Origin: DASQPA01 sp963757335
GTDB lineage: Bacteria > Acidobacteriota > Thermoanaerobaculia > Multivoradales > UBA5704
Reading direction: 5' to 3'
Length of the DNA stretch: 64,000 nucleotides
Assembly (NCBI GenBank): GCA_963757335.1
Contig: CAVWRJ010000011.1
Span: 186,001 to 250,000 of the forward strand
This document shows, one piece after another, positions 56,989-64,000 of the stretch. Both the position numbers and the translations under genes were made by a program. Each line of letters begins with the position of its first letter. The first letter of the stretch is position 1. The notes beneath the pieces were generated by a model. The model was not told the origin of the DNA, did no database searches, and saw nothing but the letters and a program-made list of their open reading frames with translations.

Positions 56989-57677
56989 GGGACTAGACCG
57001 CCGCCGGCCGCCGGGCTCCGCCCGGCTCCGGCGAGAGCGGCGAGCCGCTCCACCCACCCCGCCATCCCCGCTCCCGTCCGCGCCGAGGTCTCGACGATCT
57101 CGATTCGCGGACAGATCTCCCGGATGTTCCGGTGGGCCTCCTCGCGGTCGAAGCCCACGGCTTCGGCCAAGTCCATCTTGGTGATCACCGCCAGGTCGGC
57201 GGCGTTGAAGATAGTCGGGTACTTGAGCGGCTTGTCCTCGCCTTCGGTCACCGAGAGGAGCACCACTCGCAGGTTCTCCCCCAGGTCATAGCTCGCCGGG
57301 CAGACGAGGTTGCCGACGTTCTCGATGAAGAGGAAGTCGAGAGCGGAAAGGTCCCAGCCGTCGAGCGCCTTGCCCACCATCTCGGCTTCCAGATGGCAGA
57401 CGGTACCGGTGACGATCTGGCGGACGGGGGCTCCGGAGCGGCCGAGGCGCTGGGCGTCGTTGTCGGTGGCGAGGTCCCCGACCAGGGCGGCGACTCGGGT
57501 GTGGGGATGGAGGGCGGCTAAGGTCGCTTCTAAGAAGGCGGTCTTCCCGGTGCCGGGGCTGGAGACCAGGCTGACGACGAACACCCCTGCTTCTTCGAAG
57601 CGCTGGCGGAGGTCGCGGGCCAGGAGGTCGTTCTTCTTCAAGAGGCCCTGGCGGACCTCAACGATACGCGGCTGCAT
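56985..57677 (-). CDS. hypB: Hydrogenase nickel-incorporation GTPase HypB
   Basis: 230 residues. The P-loop (VSLVSSPGTGKTAFLE), GDLATDNDAQRL, ENVGNLVCPASYDLGE, and the NTKxD-like VITKMDLAE motifs are those of HypB. The N-terminal histidine-rich stretch and CxxCGC site of some HypB proteins are absent, so it is the short form. With HypA it puts nickel into the large subunit of the hydrogenase. Its start overlaps the hypA stop by 20 bases, and the pair is divergent from hhyS. Confidence 0.96.
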   Translation of the reverse strand: MQPRIVEVRQGLLKKNDLLARDLRQRFEEAGVFVVSLVSSPGTGKTAFLEATLAALHPHTRVAALVGDLATDNDAQRLGRSGAPVRQIVTGTVCHLEAEMVGKALDGWDLSALDFLFIENVGNLVCPASYDLGENLRVVLLSVTEGEDKPLKYPTIFNAADLAVITKMDLAEAVGFDREEAHRNIREICPRIEIVETSARTGAGMAGWVERLAALAGAGRSPAAGGGLVP

Positions 57678-58041
57678 CTTCGGCGACCTCCGCTTCGTCC
57701 GTCACTTCCATGGAGACCAGTTCGAGCTCGCGGCCGCGCACCACATCGGGCGTCTCGGTGCCGCAGACCGGACAGCGGAAGCTCTGGAGGCCCGGGAGCT
57801 CGCGCTCGACTCGGCAGGCGGGACAGAAGACGACCACCGGAACCTCTTCGATGTCGAGCCGCGCTCCGGCGATTGTGGTGCCCTCGGCGGCGAGCTCGAA
57901 GGAGAACTCGAGCGCCTCCCGGACGACTCCGGAGAGCGCGCCGAGGCGCAAATGGAGCGCTTCCACCCGGATATTACCCAGACGCTCGGCCTCCTCGCAC
58001 GCCGCGTCGATGAGGCTCATCGCAATCGAAAGCTCGTGCAT
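57658..58041 (-). CDS. hypA: Hydrogenase nickel-incorporation protein HypA
   Basis: 127 residues beginning MHELSIAMSLIDAACEEAER, with the conserved MHE nickel site at the N-terminus that fixes the start. The zinc site is CPACRVERELPGLQSFRCPV followed by CGTE (two CxxC pairs). It passes nickel to HypB or to the large subunit precursor. hypC, D, E and F are not in the window and may lie further right. Confidence 0.96.
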   Translation of the reverse strand: MHELSIAMSLIDAACEEAERLGNIRVEALHLRLGALSGVVREALEFSFELAAEGTTIAGARLDIEEVPVVVFCPACRVERELPGLQSFRCPVCGTETPDVVRGRELELVSMEVTDEAEVAEDAAAYR

Positions 58042-58060
58042 GGGAAGAGGATACACCCCG

Positions 58061-58093
58061 AATCGACAATGGTATCTAGAGAAAAATCGACAA
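58061..58093. promoter_or_regulatory. Direct repeat AATCGACAA x2 in the hyp/hhy divergent region
   Basis: AATCGACAA occurs at 58061-58069 and 58085-58093, 24 bp apart, between hypA and the hhyS promoter. It could be a regulator site for the divergent operons. This is inference from position alone. Confidence 0.4.
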
Positions 58094-58116
58094 ACGCATA
58101 TGGAGGAAATACACCC

Positions 58117-58145
58117 TTGACACGGCGCGGAGCCTGAACTACGGT
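58117..58145 (+). promoter_or_regulatory. Candidate promoter of the hydrogenase operon
   Basis: A perfect TTGACA (58117-58122) is followed after 17 bases by TACGGT (58140-58145), a weak -10. The resulting leader would be about 250 nt, ending with AAAGGGGG ahead of the hhyS ATG. Confidence 0.5.
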
Positions 58146-58403
58146 GGGATTTCACGAGAGGAGGTTTTAAGCCTCTCGCCACCTCGAAAAGGGGCTAGCG
58201 CCAGAGCGATGTACTGGGCGGCGAATCCTGTACTTCCATTTGACCCGCGGCGATTTCCGCGGGCCCTCCACGAAGAATCACCGAGAGCACAACCCGAAGG
58301 TCGACGAGCAGCACGCGGCGAGAGCCGTGGCGCGGAGCATCCTCCAGCGTGCGGACGTCTCCGTAGGAGTCGCGAGATAGATCAGCTTGAAAGGGGGTAG
58401 CGC

Positions 58404-59474
58404 ATGGCGTCGACGGCGAACCCGAAGGCCGCAGCGAAACCGGCGGAGGAACCGGTCGTCCACATCCTCTGGATCAACGCGGGCCTCTCCTGTGATGGCG
58501 ATTCGGTCGCCCTGACGGCGGCGACCCAGCCGAGCATCGAGGAGATCGCCATGGGGGCGCTCCCCGGGCTCCCCAAGGTCGCGGTGCACTGGCCTCTGAT
58601 CGACTTCGAATGCGGTCCGGTGGGCGGGGCCGACAACTTCATCGAGTGGTTCCACAAGGCGGACCGGGGCGAGCTCGAACCGTTCGTGCTCGTAATCGAG
58701 GGGTCGATCCCCAACGAGTCGATCAAGAAGGAAGGCTACTGGTCGGGCTTCGGCAACAACCCGGCGACCGGCCAGCCGATGACGACCTCCGAGTGGCTCG
58801 ACCGCCTGGCGCCCAAGGCTTTAGTCGTCCTCGCGGTCGGCACCTGCGCGACTTACGGCGGCATCCATGCCATGGCCGGCAACCCGACCGGCGCCATGGG
58901 GGTCCCCGACTACCTGGGCTGGAACTGGAAGTCGAAGGCCGGCATCCCCATCGTCTGCGTCCCCGGCTGCCCGATCCAGCCCGACAACCTTTCAGAGACC
59001 ATCCTCTACCTCCTCTACCAGGCGACCGGCCAGGCGCCGATGATCCCGCTCGACGAGTGCCTGCGCCCCACCTGGCTCTTCGGCCGTACGGTGCACGAGG
59101 GGTGCGACCGCGCCGGCTACTACGAGCAGGGCGACTTCGCTCACGAGTACGGCTCGCCCAAATGCATCGTCAAGCTCGGCTGCTGGGGGCCGGTCGTCAA
59201 GTGCAACGTACCCAAGCGCGGCTGGATCAACGGTGTCGGCGGTTGCCCGAACGTCGGCGGGATCTGTATCGGCTGCACGATGCCGGGCTTTCCCGACAAG
59301 TTCATGCCGTTCATGGACGAGCCGCCGGGAGCCACGATATCGACCAAGGCCTCCGGGCTCTACGGCGGGGTCATCCGGGCGCTCCGGGGGATCACCGCGA
59401 AGACCCTCGACAAGGAGCCCAAGTGGCGCCACCGCGGCAAGGACCTGACGACGGGATACGACAAGATCTGGTGA
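58404..59474 (+). CDS. hhyS: Group 1h [NiFe] hydrogenase small subunit
   Basis: 356 residues. After a Pro/Ala-rich N-terminus without Tat signal, VHILWINAGLSCDGDSVALT gives the proximal-cluster region; the Cys-Asp pattern (SCDGDS) matches the Asp-ligated cluster of oxygen-tolerant group 1h enzymes. CATYGGIHAMAGNP, VCVPGCPIQPDN, and the distal cluster region with GCDRAGYYEQGDF and KLGCWGPVVKCNVP follow, then GGCPNVGGICIGCTMPGFPD. It would pass electrons from H2 oxidation to the quinone pool at trace H2. It is the first gene of the operon. Confidence 0.97.
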   Translation: MASTANPKAAAKPAEEPVVHILWINAGLSCDGDSVALTAATQPSIEEIAMGALPGLPKVAVHWPLIDFECGPVGGADNFIEWFHKADRGELEPFVLVIEGSIPNESIKKEGYWSGFGNNPATGQPMTTSEWLDRLAPKALVVLAVGTCATYGGIHAMAGNPTGAMGVPDYLGWNWKSKAGIPIVCVPGCPIQPDNLSETILYLLYQATGQAPMIPLDECLRPTWLFGRTVHEGCDRAGYYEQGDFAHEYGSPKCIVKLGCWGPVVKCNVPKRGWINGVGGCPNVGGICIGCTMPGFPDKFMPFMDEPPGATISTKASGLYGGVIRALRGITAKTLDKEPKWRHRGKDLTTGYDKIW

Positions 59475-59491
59475 ACCGGAAGGAGCAGGCC

Positions 59492-59710
59492 ATGAAAAAG
59501 GATCCACGCGACAGCGTCACCAAAGAGGAGCCGGGCGATCCCAAGAACGTCGGCCGGAGCGGACAGCGGGCAGGCCAGGACGTCCTCACCAAGGACGGCA
59601 AGGAGCCGGGGCGCTACGAGGTCGAGGAGAAGGGGTCGACCGGCCGCCCCGCCGGCAAATCGACGCTCCGGGACGTGACCGGCGTCGATCCCAAGAAAAC
59701 CAAGACTTAA
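59492..59710 (+). CDS. Small hydrophilic protein between hhyS and hhyL
   Basis: 72 residues from an ATG with AAGGAGCAGG upstream. It is very polar (MKKDPRDSVTKEEPGDPKNV; Lys/Asp/Gly/Pro) with no cysteine or hydrophobic segment. It lies 17 bp after hhyS and 22 bp before hhyL, and the spacing and ribosome-binding site indicate translation. I do not recognise a family. A role as a small structural or linker partner is only a guess. Confidence 0.65.
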   Translation: MKKDPRDSVTKEEPGDPKNVGRSGQRAGQDVLTKDGKEPGRYEVEEKGSTGRPAGKSTLRDVTGVDPKKTKT

Positions 59711-59732
59711 ACCTACGAAAGGGGAGCCGGCG

Positions 59733-61535
59733 ATGGCGACCACGGTCGAGACAGCGAGAGCGCAAACCGGAACGAAGTCCAACCTGGTCGAGATGCACTG
59801 GGACCCGATCACCCGCATCGTCGGCAGCCTCGGTATTTATACCAAGATCGATTTCGACCAGAAGCGGGTCGCCGAGTGCCACAGCACCTCCTCGATCTTC
59901 CGCGGCTACAGCATCTTCATGAAGGGCAAGGATCCGCGGGACGCGCACTTCATCACCAGCCGGATCTGCGGCATCTGCGGCGACAACCACTGCACCTGCT
60001 CGGTCTACGCCCAGAACATGGCCTACGGGGTGAAACCGCCGCATATCGCCGAGTGGATGATCAACCTGGGCGAGGCCGCCGAGTACATGTTCGACCACAA
60101 CATCTTCCAGGAGAACTTAGTCGGGGTCGACTTCTGCGAGAAGATGGTCCGCGAGACGAACCCCGGGGTATGGGACAAGGCCGAGCACACCGAGGCCCCG
60201 CACGCTTCCGCCCACGGCTACCGGACGATCGGCGACATCATGAAGTCGCTCAATCCGTTCGAGGGCGAGTTCTACCGCGAGGCGCTGCAGATGAGCCGGA
60301 TGACGCGGGAGATGTTCTGCCTCATGGAAGGCCGGCACGTCCACCCGTCGACCCTCTATCCCGGTGGGGTCGGCACGGTAGCGACGATCCAGGTCTTCAC
60401 CGACTACCTCTCCCGCCTCATGCGCTATGTCGAGTTCATGAAGCGGGTCGTGCCGATGCACGACGACCTCTTCGACTTTTTCTACGAGGCGCTCCCGGGC
60501 TACGAGGCGGTGGGGCGGCGGCGCATCCTCCTCGGCTGCTGGGGGAGCTTCCAGGACCCCGAGGTCTGCAACTTCGAGTACAAGGACATGACGGACTGGG
60601 GCAGGAAGATGTTCGTCACCCCCGGCATCGTCGTCGACGGCAAGCTCGTGACGACCGACCTCGTGAAGATCAATCTCGGCATCCGCATCCTCCTCGGCAG
60701 CTCCTACTACGAGGACTGGCAGGGACAGGAGATCTTCGTCAAGAACGACCCGCTGGGCAATCCGGTGGACGAGCGCCATCCGTGGAACCAGCACACCCTC
60801 CCCAAGCCGCAGAAGCGCGATTTCAATGGTAACTACAGCTGGGTGATGTCGCCGCGCTGGTATGACGGCAAAGATCATCTCGCGCTCGACACCGGCGGCG
60901 GCCCGCTGGCGCGCCTCTGGGCCACGGCGCTCGCCGGCCTGGTCGACATCGGCTACGTCAAGGCGACCGGTTCGAGCGTCGTCTTCAACCTGCCGAAGAC
61001 GGCGACCAAGGGACCGGTCACCTTCGAGTGGAAGGTGCCGCAGTGGAGCAACACGATCGAGCGCAACCGCGCGCGCACCTACTTCCAGGCCTACGCCGCC
61101 GCCGCGGCTCTCCACTTCATGGACCAGGCGCTCAAAGAGGTGCGGGCGGGCCACACCAAGACCTGGGAGACCTTCAAGGTGCCCAAGGACGGGATCGGCT
61201 GCGGCTTCACCGAAGCGGTGCGCGGGGTGCTGTCGCACCACATGGTGATAAGGGACGGCAAGATCGCCAACTACCACCCCTACCCGCCGACCCCCTGGAA
61301 CGCCAACCCGCGGGACGTCTACGGGACGCCGGGGCCCTACGAGGATGCCGTCCAGGGGCTGCCGATCTTCGAGGAGAACCGAGGCGACAAGTTCAAGGGC
61401 ATCGACGTCATGCGGACGGTGCGGAGCTTCGACCCCTGCCTCCCCTGCGGGGTGCACATGACCCTCCCCAATGGCAGGGTCGTCGAGCACCGGCATTCGC
61501 CGGCCTCGCTCAACCTGCTGGAACCGGGTAAGTAG
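59733..61535 (+). CDS. hhyL: Group 1h [NiFe] hydrogenase large subunit
   Basis: 600 residues, typical for the family. The L1 nickel motif is TSRICGICGDNHCTCS (Cys79, Cys82) and the L2 motif near the C-terminus is SFDPCLPCGVHMTLPN (Cys569, Cys572). About 25 residues follow the L2 histidine, which in this enzyme class are removed by a maturation protease. The L1 sequence with GDNHCTCS is diagnostic of the high-affinity, oxygen-insensitive Huc/Hhy group that scavenges atmospheric H2. It lies between the small ORF and the Nfu-like gene. Confidence 0.98.
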   Translation: MATTVETARAQTGTKSNLVEMHWDPITRIVGSLGIYTKIDFDQKRVAECHSTSSIFRGYSIFMKGKDPRDAHFITSRICGICGDNHCTCSVYAQNMAYGVKPPHIAEWMINLGEAAEYMFDHNIFQENLVGVDFCEKMVRETNPGVWDKAEHTEAPHASAHGYRTIGDIMKSLNPFEGEFYREALQMSRMTREMFCLMEGRHVHPSTLYPGGVGTVATIQVFTDYLSRLMRYVEFMKRVVPMHDDLFDFFYEALPGYEAVGRRRILLGCWGSFQDPEVCNFEYKDMTDWGRKMFVTPGIVVDGKLVTTDLVKINLGIRILLGSSYYEDWQGQEIFVKNDPLGNPVDERHPWNQHTLPKPQKRDFNGNYSWVMSPRWYDGKDHLALDTGGGPLARLWATALAGLVDIGYVKATGSSVVFNLPKTATKGPVTFEWKVPQWSNTIERNRARTYFQAYAAAAALHFMDQALKEVRAGHTKTWETFKVPKDGIGCGFTEAVRGVLSHHMVIRDGKIANYHPYPPTPWNANPRDVYGTPGPYEDAVQGLPIFEENRGDKFKGIDVMRTVRSFDPCLPCGVHMTLPNGRVVEHRHSPASLNLLEPGK

Positions 61536-61538
61536 AGG

Positions 61539-62117
61539 ATGGCGCCAGAAAAAGGCAGGGAGAACGAATTACGGGCGGCGGGCGACCGCATCGAGGTCCT
61601 GATGGGGGAGCTCGCCGCCGCCAGCCCGGCCGTTCAGGCCAGGTCCGAGGAGCTGGTCCGGCTGCTCATGCAGCTCTACGGGGCCGGCCTCGACCGCATC
61701 CTCTCGATCGTCGACGAGACGGGGGGTGCGGCGGGCGGGCCGGTCTTCGCCCGCCTGGCGGCCGACGATCTGGTCTCGACCCTCCTCGTGCTCCACGACC
61801 TCCACCCGCTCGACCTGCCGTTCCGGGTCGAGCGGGCGTTGGACCACGTCCGTCCCTACCTCGAATCGCATGGCGGCAACGTCAAGCTCTTGGGCGTCGA
61901 GGACGGCGTGGTGCGGCTGCGCTTGGAAGGGAGCTGCAAGAGCTGTCCGTCCTCGACGATCACGATGAAGCTCGCGGTCGAAAAGGCGATCGAGGAGGCC
62001 GCCCCGGAGATCACCCGGATCGAAGTCGAAGGGGTGGAGGCCGCTCCTCCCGAGCTGGTGCAGATAGGGAGAGACTGCGAGTTCGGCAAGGAGAGCGTAC
62101 CGAGGGGGACCGCGTGA
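61539..62117 (+). CDS. NifU C-terminal domain-like (Nfu) protein
   Basis: 192 residues, beginning 4 bases after the hhyL stop. The C-terminal half is a NifU/Nfu domain with VRPYLESHGGNVKLLGVEDG and LEGSCKSCPSSTITMKLAVE, whose CxxC binds an iron-sulfur cluster. The N-terminal half is helical and seems specific to hydrogenase operons of this type. It could deliver Fe-S clusters to hhyS. It is the fourth gene of the operon. Confidence 0.93.
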   Translation: MAPEKGRENELRAAGDRIEVLMGELAAASPAVQARSEELVRLLMQLYGAGLDRILSIVDETGGAAGGPVFARLAADDLVSTLLVLHDLHPLDLPFRVERALDHVRPYLESHGGNVKLLGVEDGVVRLRLEGSCKSCPSSTITMKLAVEKAIEEAAPEITRIEVEGVEAAPPELVQIGRDCEFGKESVPRGTA

Positions 62118-62831
62118 CCGGGTAATCCCGGAAGCGACAACGATCCCGCCGCGGTCATCGGCAAGCTGAAAGGCCTGCTCCAATCCCGCCCCCGTCCAGC
62201 GCGCCTTGCCGCGACGGAAGAGGAACGCTGCGAGCTCTGCGGCGTGCCCATCCCGCCCGAGCACCGTCACCTGGTCAACCTGGAGACCCGGAGCCTGCTC
62301 TGCGCCTGCCGGCCCTGCGGCCTGCTCTTCACCCACTCCGGAGCGGCGGGCGGCAAGTTCAAGGCGGTGCCCGAGCGCTACCTCCTGGCCCGCGGGCTCG
62401 TGCTCAGCGAGGCGCAGTGGGAGAACCTGCAGATCCCGGTCAACATCGCCTTCTTCTTTTACAACAGCACCCTCAAGGCCACCGCGGCCTTCTACCCCAG
62501 CCCGGCCGGCGCCACCGAGTCGCTCCTGCCGCTCGCCACCTGGGAGGAGCTGGCACGGACGAACCCCATTCTCTCCGGGCTCGAACCGGACGTCGAGGCG
62601 CTCCTCGTCAAGCGCTCCAAAGGGGACGAGGGTAGCTTTGAATGCCGCTTTGAGTGTTATGTCGTGCCGATCGACGCCTGTTACGAGCTGGTGGGCCGCA
62701 TCCGCAAGCGCTGGAAGGGGTTCGAAGGGGGCGAAGAGGCTTGGAATGAGATCGACGCCTTCTTCGCCGGGGTGCGGGAGAAGAGCGGCCTGGCAGCCGG
62801 AGCAGCCGGGGCGGATCGATGGCCGATCTGA
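62114..62831 (+). CDS. DUF5947-family protein, probable frameshift at the start
   Basis: Conserved sequence ERCELCGVPIPPEHRHLVNL and TRSLLCACRPCGLLF (four cysteines, possible zinc or Fe-S site) identifies DUF5947, which accompanies group 1h hydrogenases. No start codon lies in frame before these cysteines. However, a GTG at 62114 overlapping the previous stop (GTGA) would read MTGNPGSDNDPAAVIGKLKG straight into the gene if one G of the GGG run 62120-62122 were removed. As written, the only in-frame start is the GTG at 62244, which loses the first cysteine pair. The role is unknown; a maturation or electron-transfer function is likely. Confidence 0.82.
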
Positions 62832-63469
62832 GCTTCGAGATCGTCGGCGCCCGCGCCGAACCCTACGCGGCGGTGCCGACCCTCGTCTTCGCCCTGCGGA
62901 TGACAGAGACGACGGGTCAGGCGATCCACGCCATTGCTCTGCGCTGCCAGATCCAGATCGAGCCCAACCGGCGCTCCCATTCGAGTGCAGAACAGGCGAA
63001 GCTGCTCGAAATGTTCGGCAAGCCCGGGCGCTGGGCCGACACGGTAAAGCCGTTCCTCTGGACTCACGCCTCGCTCATGGTCACCGGCTTTGAGGGCGCC
63101 AAGACGGTCGACCTCCCGATGACCTGCACCTACGACTTCGAGGTCGCCGCCGCCAAATACTTCGAGGCCCTGGACGACGGCGAGATCCCGCTCCTCGTGC
63201 TTTTCAGCGGCACGATCTTCACTGCCTCAAGCGGAGCCGGTTTCATGGTCGAGCGGGTGCCCTGGGAAAAGGAGGCGACCTTCCGGCTCCCGGTCCGCCT
63301 GTGGCGGGAGGTCATGGACCGCTACTTCCCCGGCAGCGCCTGGATTCGGGTGCAACGGGAGAGCCTCGATGCCCTCCAGCGCTTCAAGGCCGAGCATGCG
63401 CTCCCGACCTGGGACGACGCGCTGGCGGCGCTCCTCGCCAACGTCCCCACCCTGGAGGTGCCGTCGTGA
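62819..63469 (+). CDS. DUF6084-family protein
   Basis: 216 residues, overlapping the DUF5947 gene by 13 bases. The start MADLSFEIVGARAEPYAAVP and the C-terminal TFRLPVRLWREVMDRYFPGS match the DUF6084 family, found with group 1h hydrogenases. It is beta-rich without cysteine clusters or membrane segments. The function is unknown. The next gene overlaps it by 4 bases (GTGA). Confidence 0.85.
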   Translation: MADLSFEIVGARAEPYAAVPTLVFALRMTETTGQAIHAIALRCQIQIEPNRRSHSSAEQAKLLEMFGKPGRWADTVKPFLWTHASLMVTGFEGAKTVDLPMTCTYDFEVAAAKYFEALDDGEIPLLVLFSGTIFTASSGAGFMVERVPWEKEATFRLPVRLWREVMDRYFPGSAWIRVQRESLDALQRFKAEHALPTWDDALAALLANVPTLEVPS

Positions 63470-64000
63470 GCTTCGAGCTGGCGCAGAAGGTGGCCGACGC
63501 CGTCCTCTACGAGGGCTACGTGCTCTACCCCTACCGCGCCTCTTCCGGGAAGAACCAGGTGCGCTTCCAGTTCGGGGTCGTCGCCCCGGAGGAGTACTGC
63601 CGGGGCGAGGGAAGGGGCTCCGAGTCGCACGAGATGCAGACGGAGTGTTTGGTCGAACCACGCTCCGACCCGAACGCCAACCCCAGAATCGATCTCAAGG
63701 TCCGCTGCCTTCAGCTCCAGGCCCGCACCCTGGAGGAGGCGGCCGGCACCGACCCCGAAACCTTCCGGTCGGTGGAGTTCATGGATAGTGGCGCCGGGGA
63801 CGGCGAGCTCCTCGTCGCCTGGGACGAAGGGGTCGAAAGCGAGTTGGAGATCGCGGACATCGACCTCCTGAAACTGGCGAGCGACGGGGAGCGCCGGATC
63901 GATTTCGCGCTCCCCGAGGGCTGTGACGTAGAAGAGATCCGCTCGGCGGGCGAGCTCCACGGCCGGCTCACCCGGACCCGCTGGCCGATCGCGGCGGTCG
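63466..64000 (+). CDS. Conserved hypothetical of the hydrogenase operon, 3' end outside window
   Basis: A GTG at 63466, overlapping the DUF6084 stop, opens a frame that runs to the right edge (178 residues seen). It begins MSFELAQKVADAVLYEGYVL, then YPYRASSGKNQVRFQFGVVA. I do not know its family beyond its position in this operon; the length and mixed alpha/beta pattern suggest a soluble protein. Its tight overlap shows it is part of the same transcript. Confidence 0.8.
   Translation, partial: MSFELAQKVADAVLYEGYVLYPYRASSGKNQVRFQFGVVAPEEYCRGEGRGSESHEMQTECLVEPRSDPNANPRIDLKVRCLQLQARTLEEAAGTDPETFRSVEFMDSGAGDGELLVAWDEGVESELEIADIDLLKLASDGERRIDFALPEGCDVEEIRSAGELHGRLTRTRWPIAAV

Overview
The window is high-G+C bacterial DNA with dense gene packing. 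It has no rRNA and no tRNA that I can see. The gene mix suggests an Acidobacteriota-like soil or sludge bacterium: a group 1h [NiFe] hydrogenase, a CIRCE-controlled groESL operon, large secreted proteins with PKD, fibronectin-III, kelch and SGNH domains, and Bacteroidetes/Acidobacteria-style lanthipeptide leaders. This placement is inference; no marker gene in the window fixes it.

Layout. 1-6.3 kb (minus strand): a membrane protein running off the left edge, a secreted DUF900-type alpha/beta hydrolase, and groEL/groES with a clear sigma70-type promoter and CIRCE operator. 6.4-12.4 kb: a secreted YetA/PcRGLX-like protein preceded by a structured 5' leader, then a frameshifted GH42-like secreted protein, then a HigBA-type toxin-antitoxin pair on the other strand. 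13-17.7 kb: two paralogous GT4 glycosyltransferases flanking a fused Gfo/Idh/MocA oxidoreductase-SDR epimerase. 17.7-27.4 kb: a transporter remnant, an M36-like metalloprotease with five PKD domains, a DinB protein, a Cys-rich secreted protein, an integrase remnant, and a kelch-SGNH-TSP3 exoprotein. 27.4-42.8 kb: a 64-bp tandem array, a second YetA-like protein, then an exopolysaccharide-type block (flippase, beta-propeller-like protein, GT39, sulfotransferase, DUF5060 glycosidase-like protein, epimerase, methyltransferase) and a GlpD-like oxidase with a partner hydrolase. 42.8-47.3 kb: a NiCoT-like metal transporter, a 41-bp tandem array and a lanthipeptide locus with two precursors and two LanC cyclases. 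47.4-56 kb: a secreted protein, a hybrid histidine kinase, a MetE-like enzyme, an isochorismatase-like protein, a methyltransferase, a VapBC-type pair and a small secreted protein. 56.6-64 kb: hypBA divergent from hhyS-orf-hhyL-nfu-DUF5947-DUF6084-orf, a high-affinity H2-oxidising hydrogenase operon.

How the genes fit together. Two systems stand out. The hydrogenase operon carries its own HypA/HypB nickel-insertion proteins and the usual group 1h accessory genes; the NiCoT-like transporter 15 kb away could supply nickel. The lanthipeptide locus has two near-identical precursors, one canonical CHG-type cyclase and one ProcM-like CCG-type cyclase, with hairpins before each precursor and before the second cyclase, but no dehydratase in the window. 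Between 9.9 and 42.8 kb there is also a family of 85-93 bp palindromic repeats with compensatory stem changes, always just 3' of a gene.

Quality note. At least seven genes need a one-base correction or a stop-codon change to read through, and four of the indels sit in G or C homopolymers. Some of these are probably sequence errors and not real pseudogenes; frames and ends of those genes should be read with that in mind.
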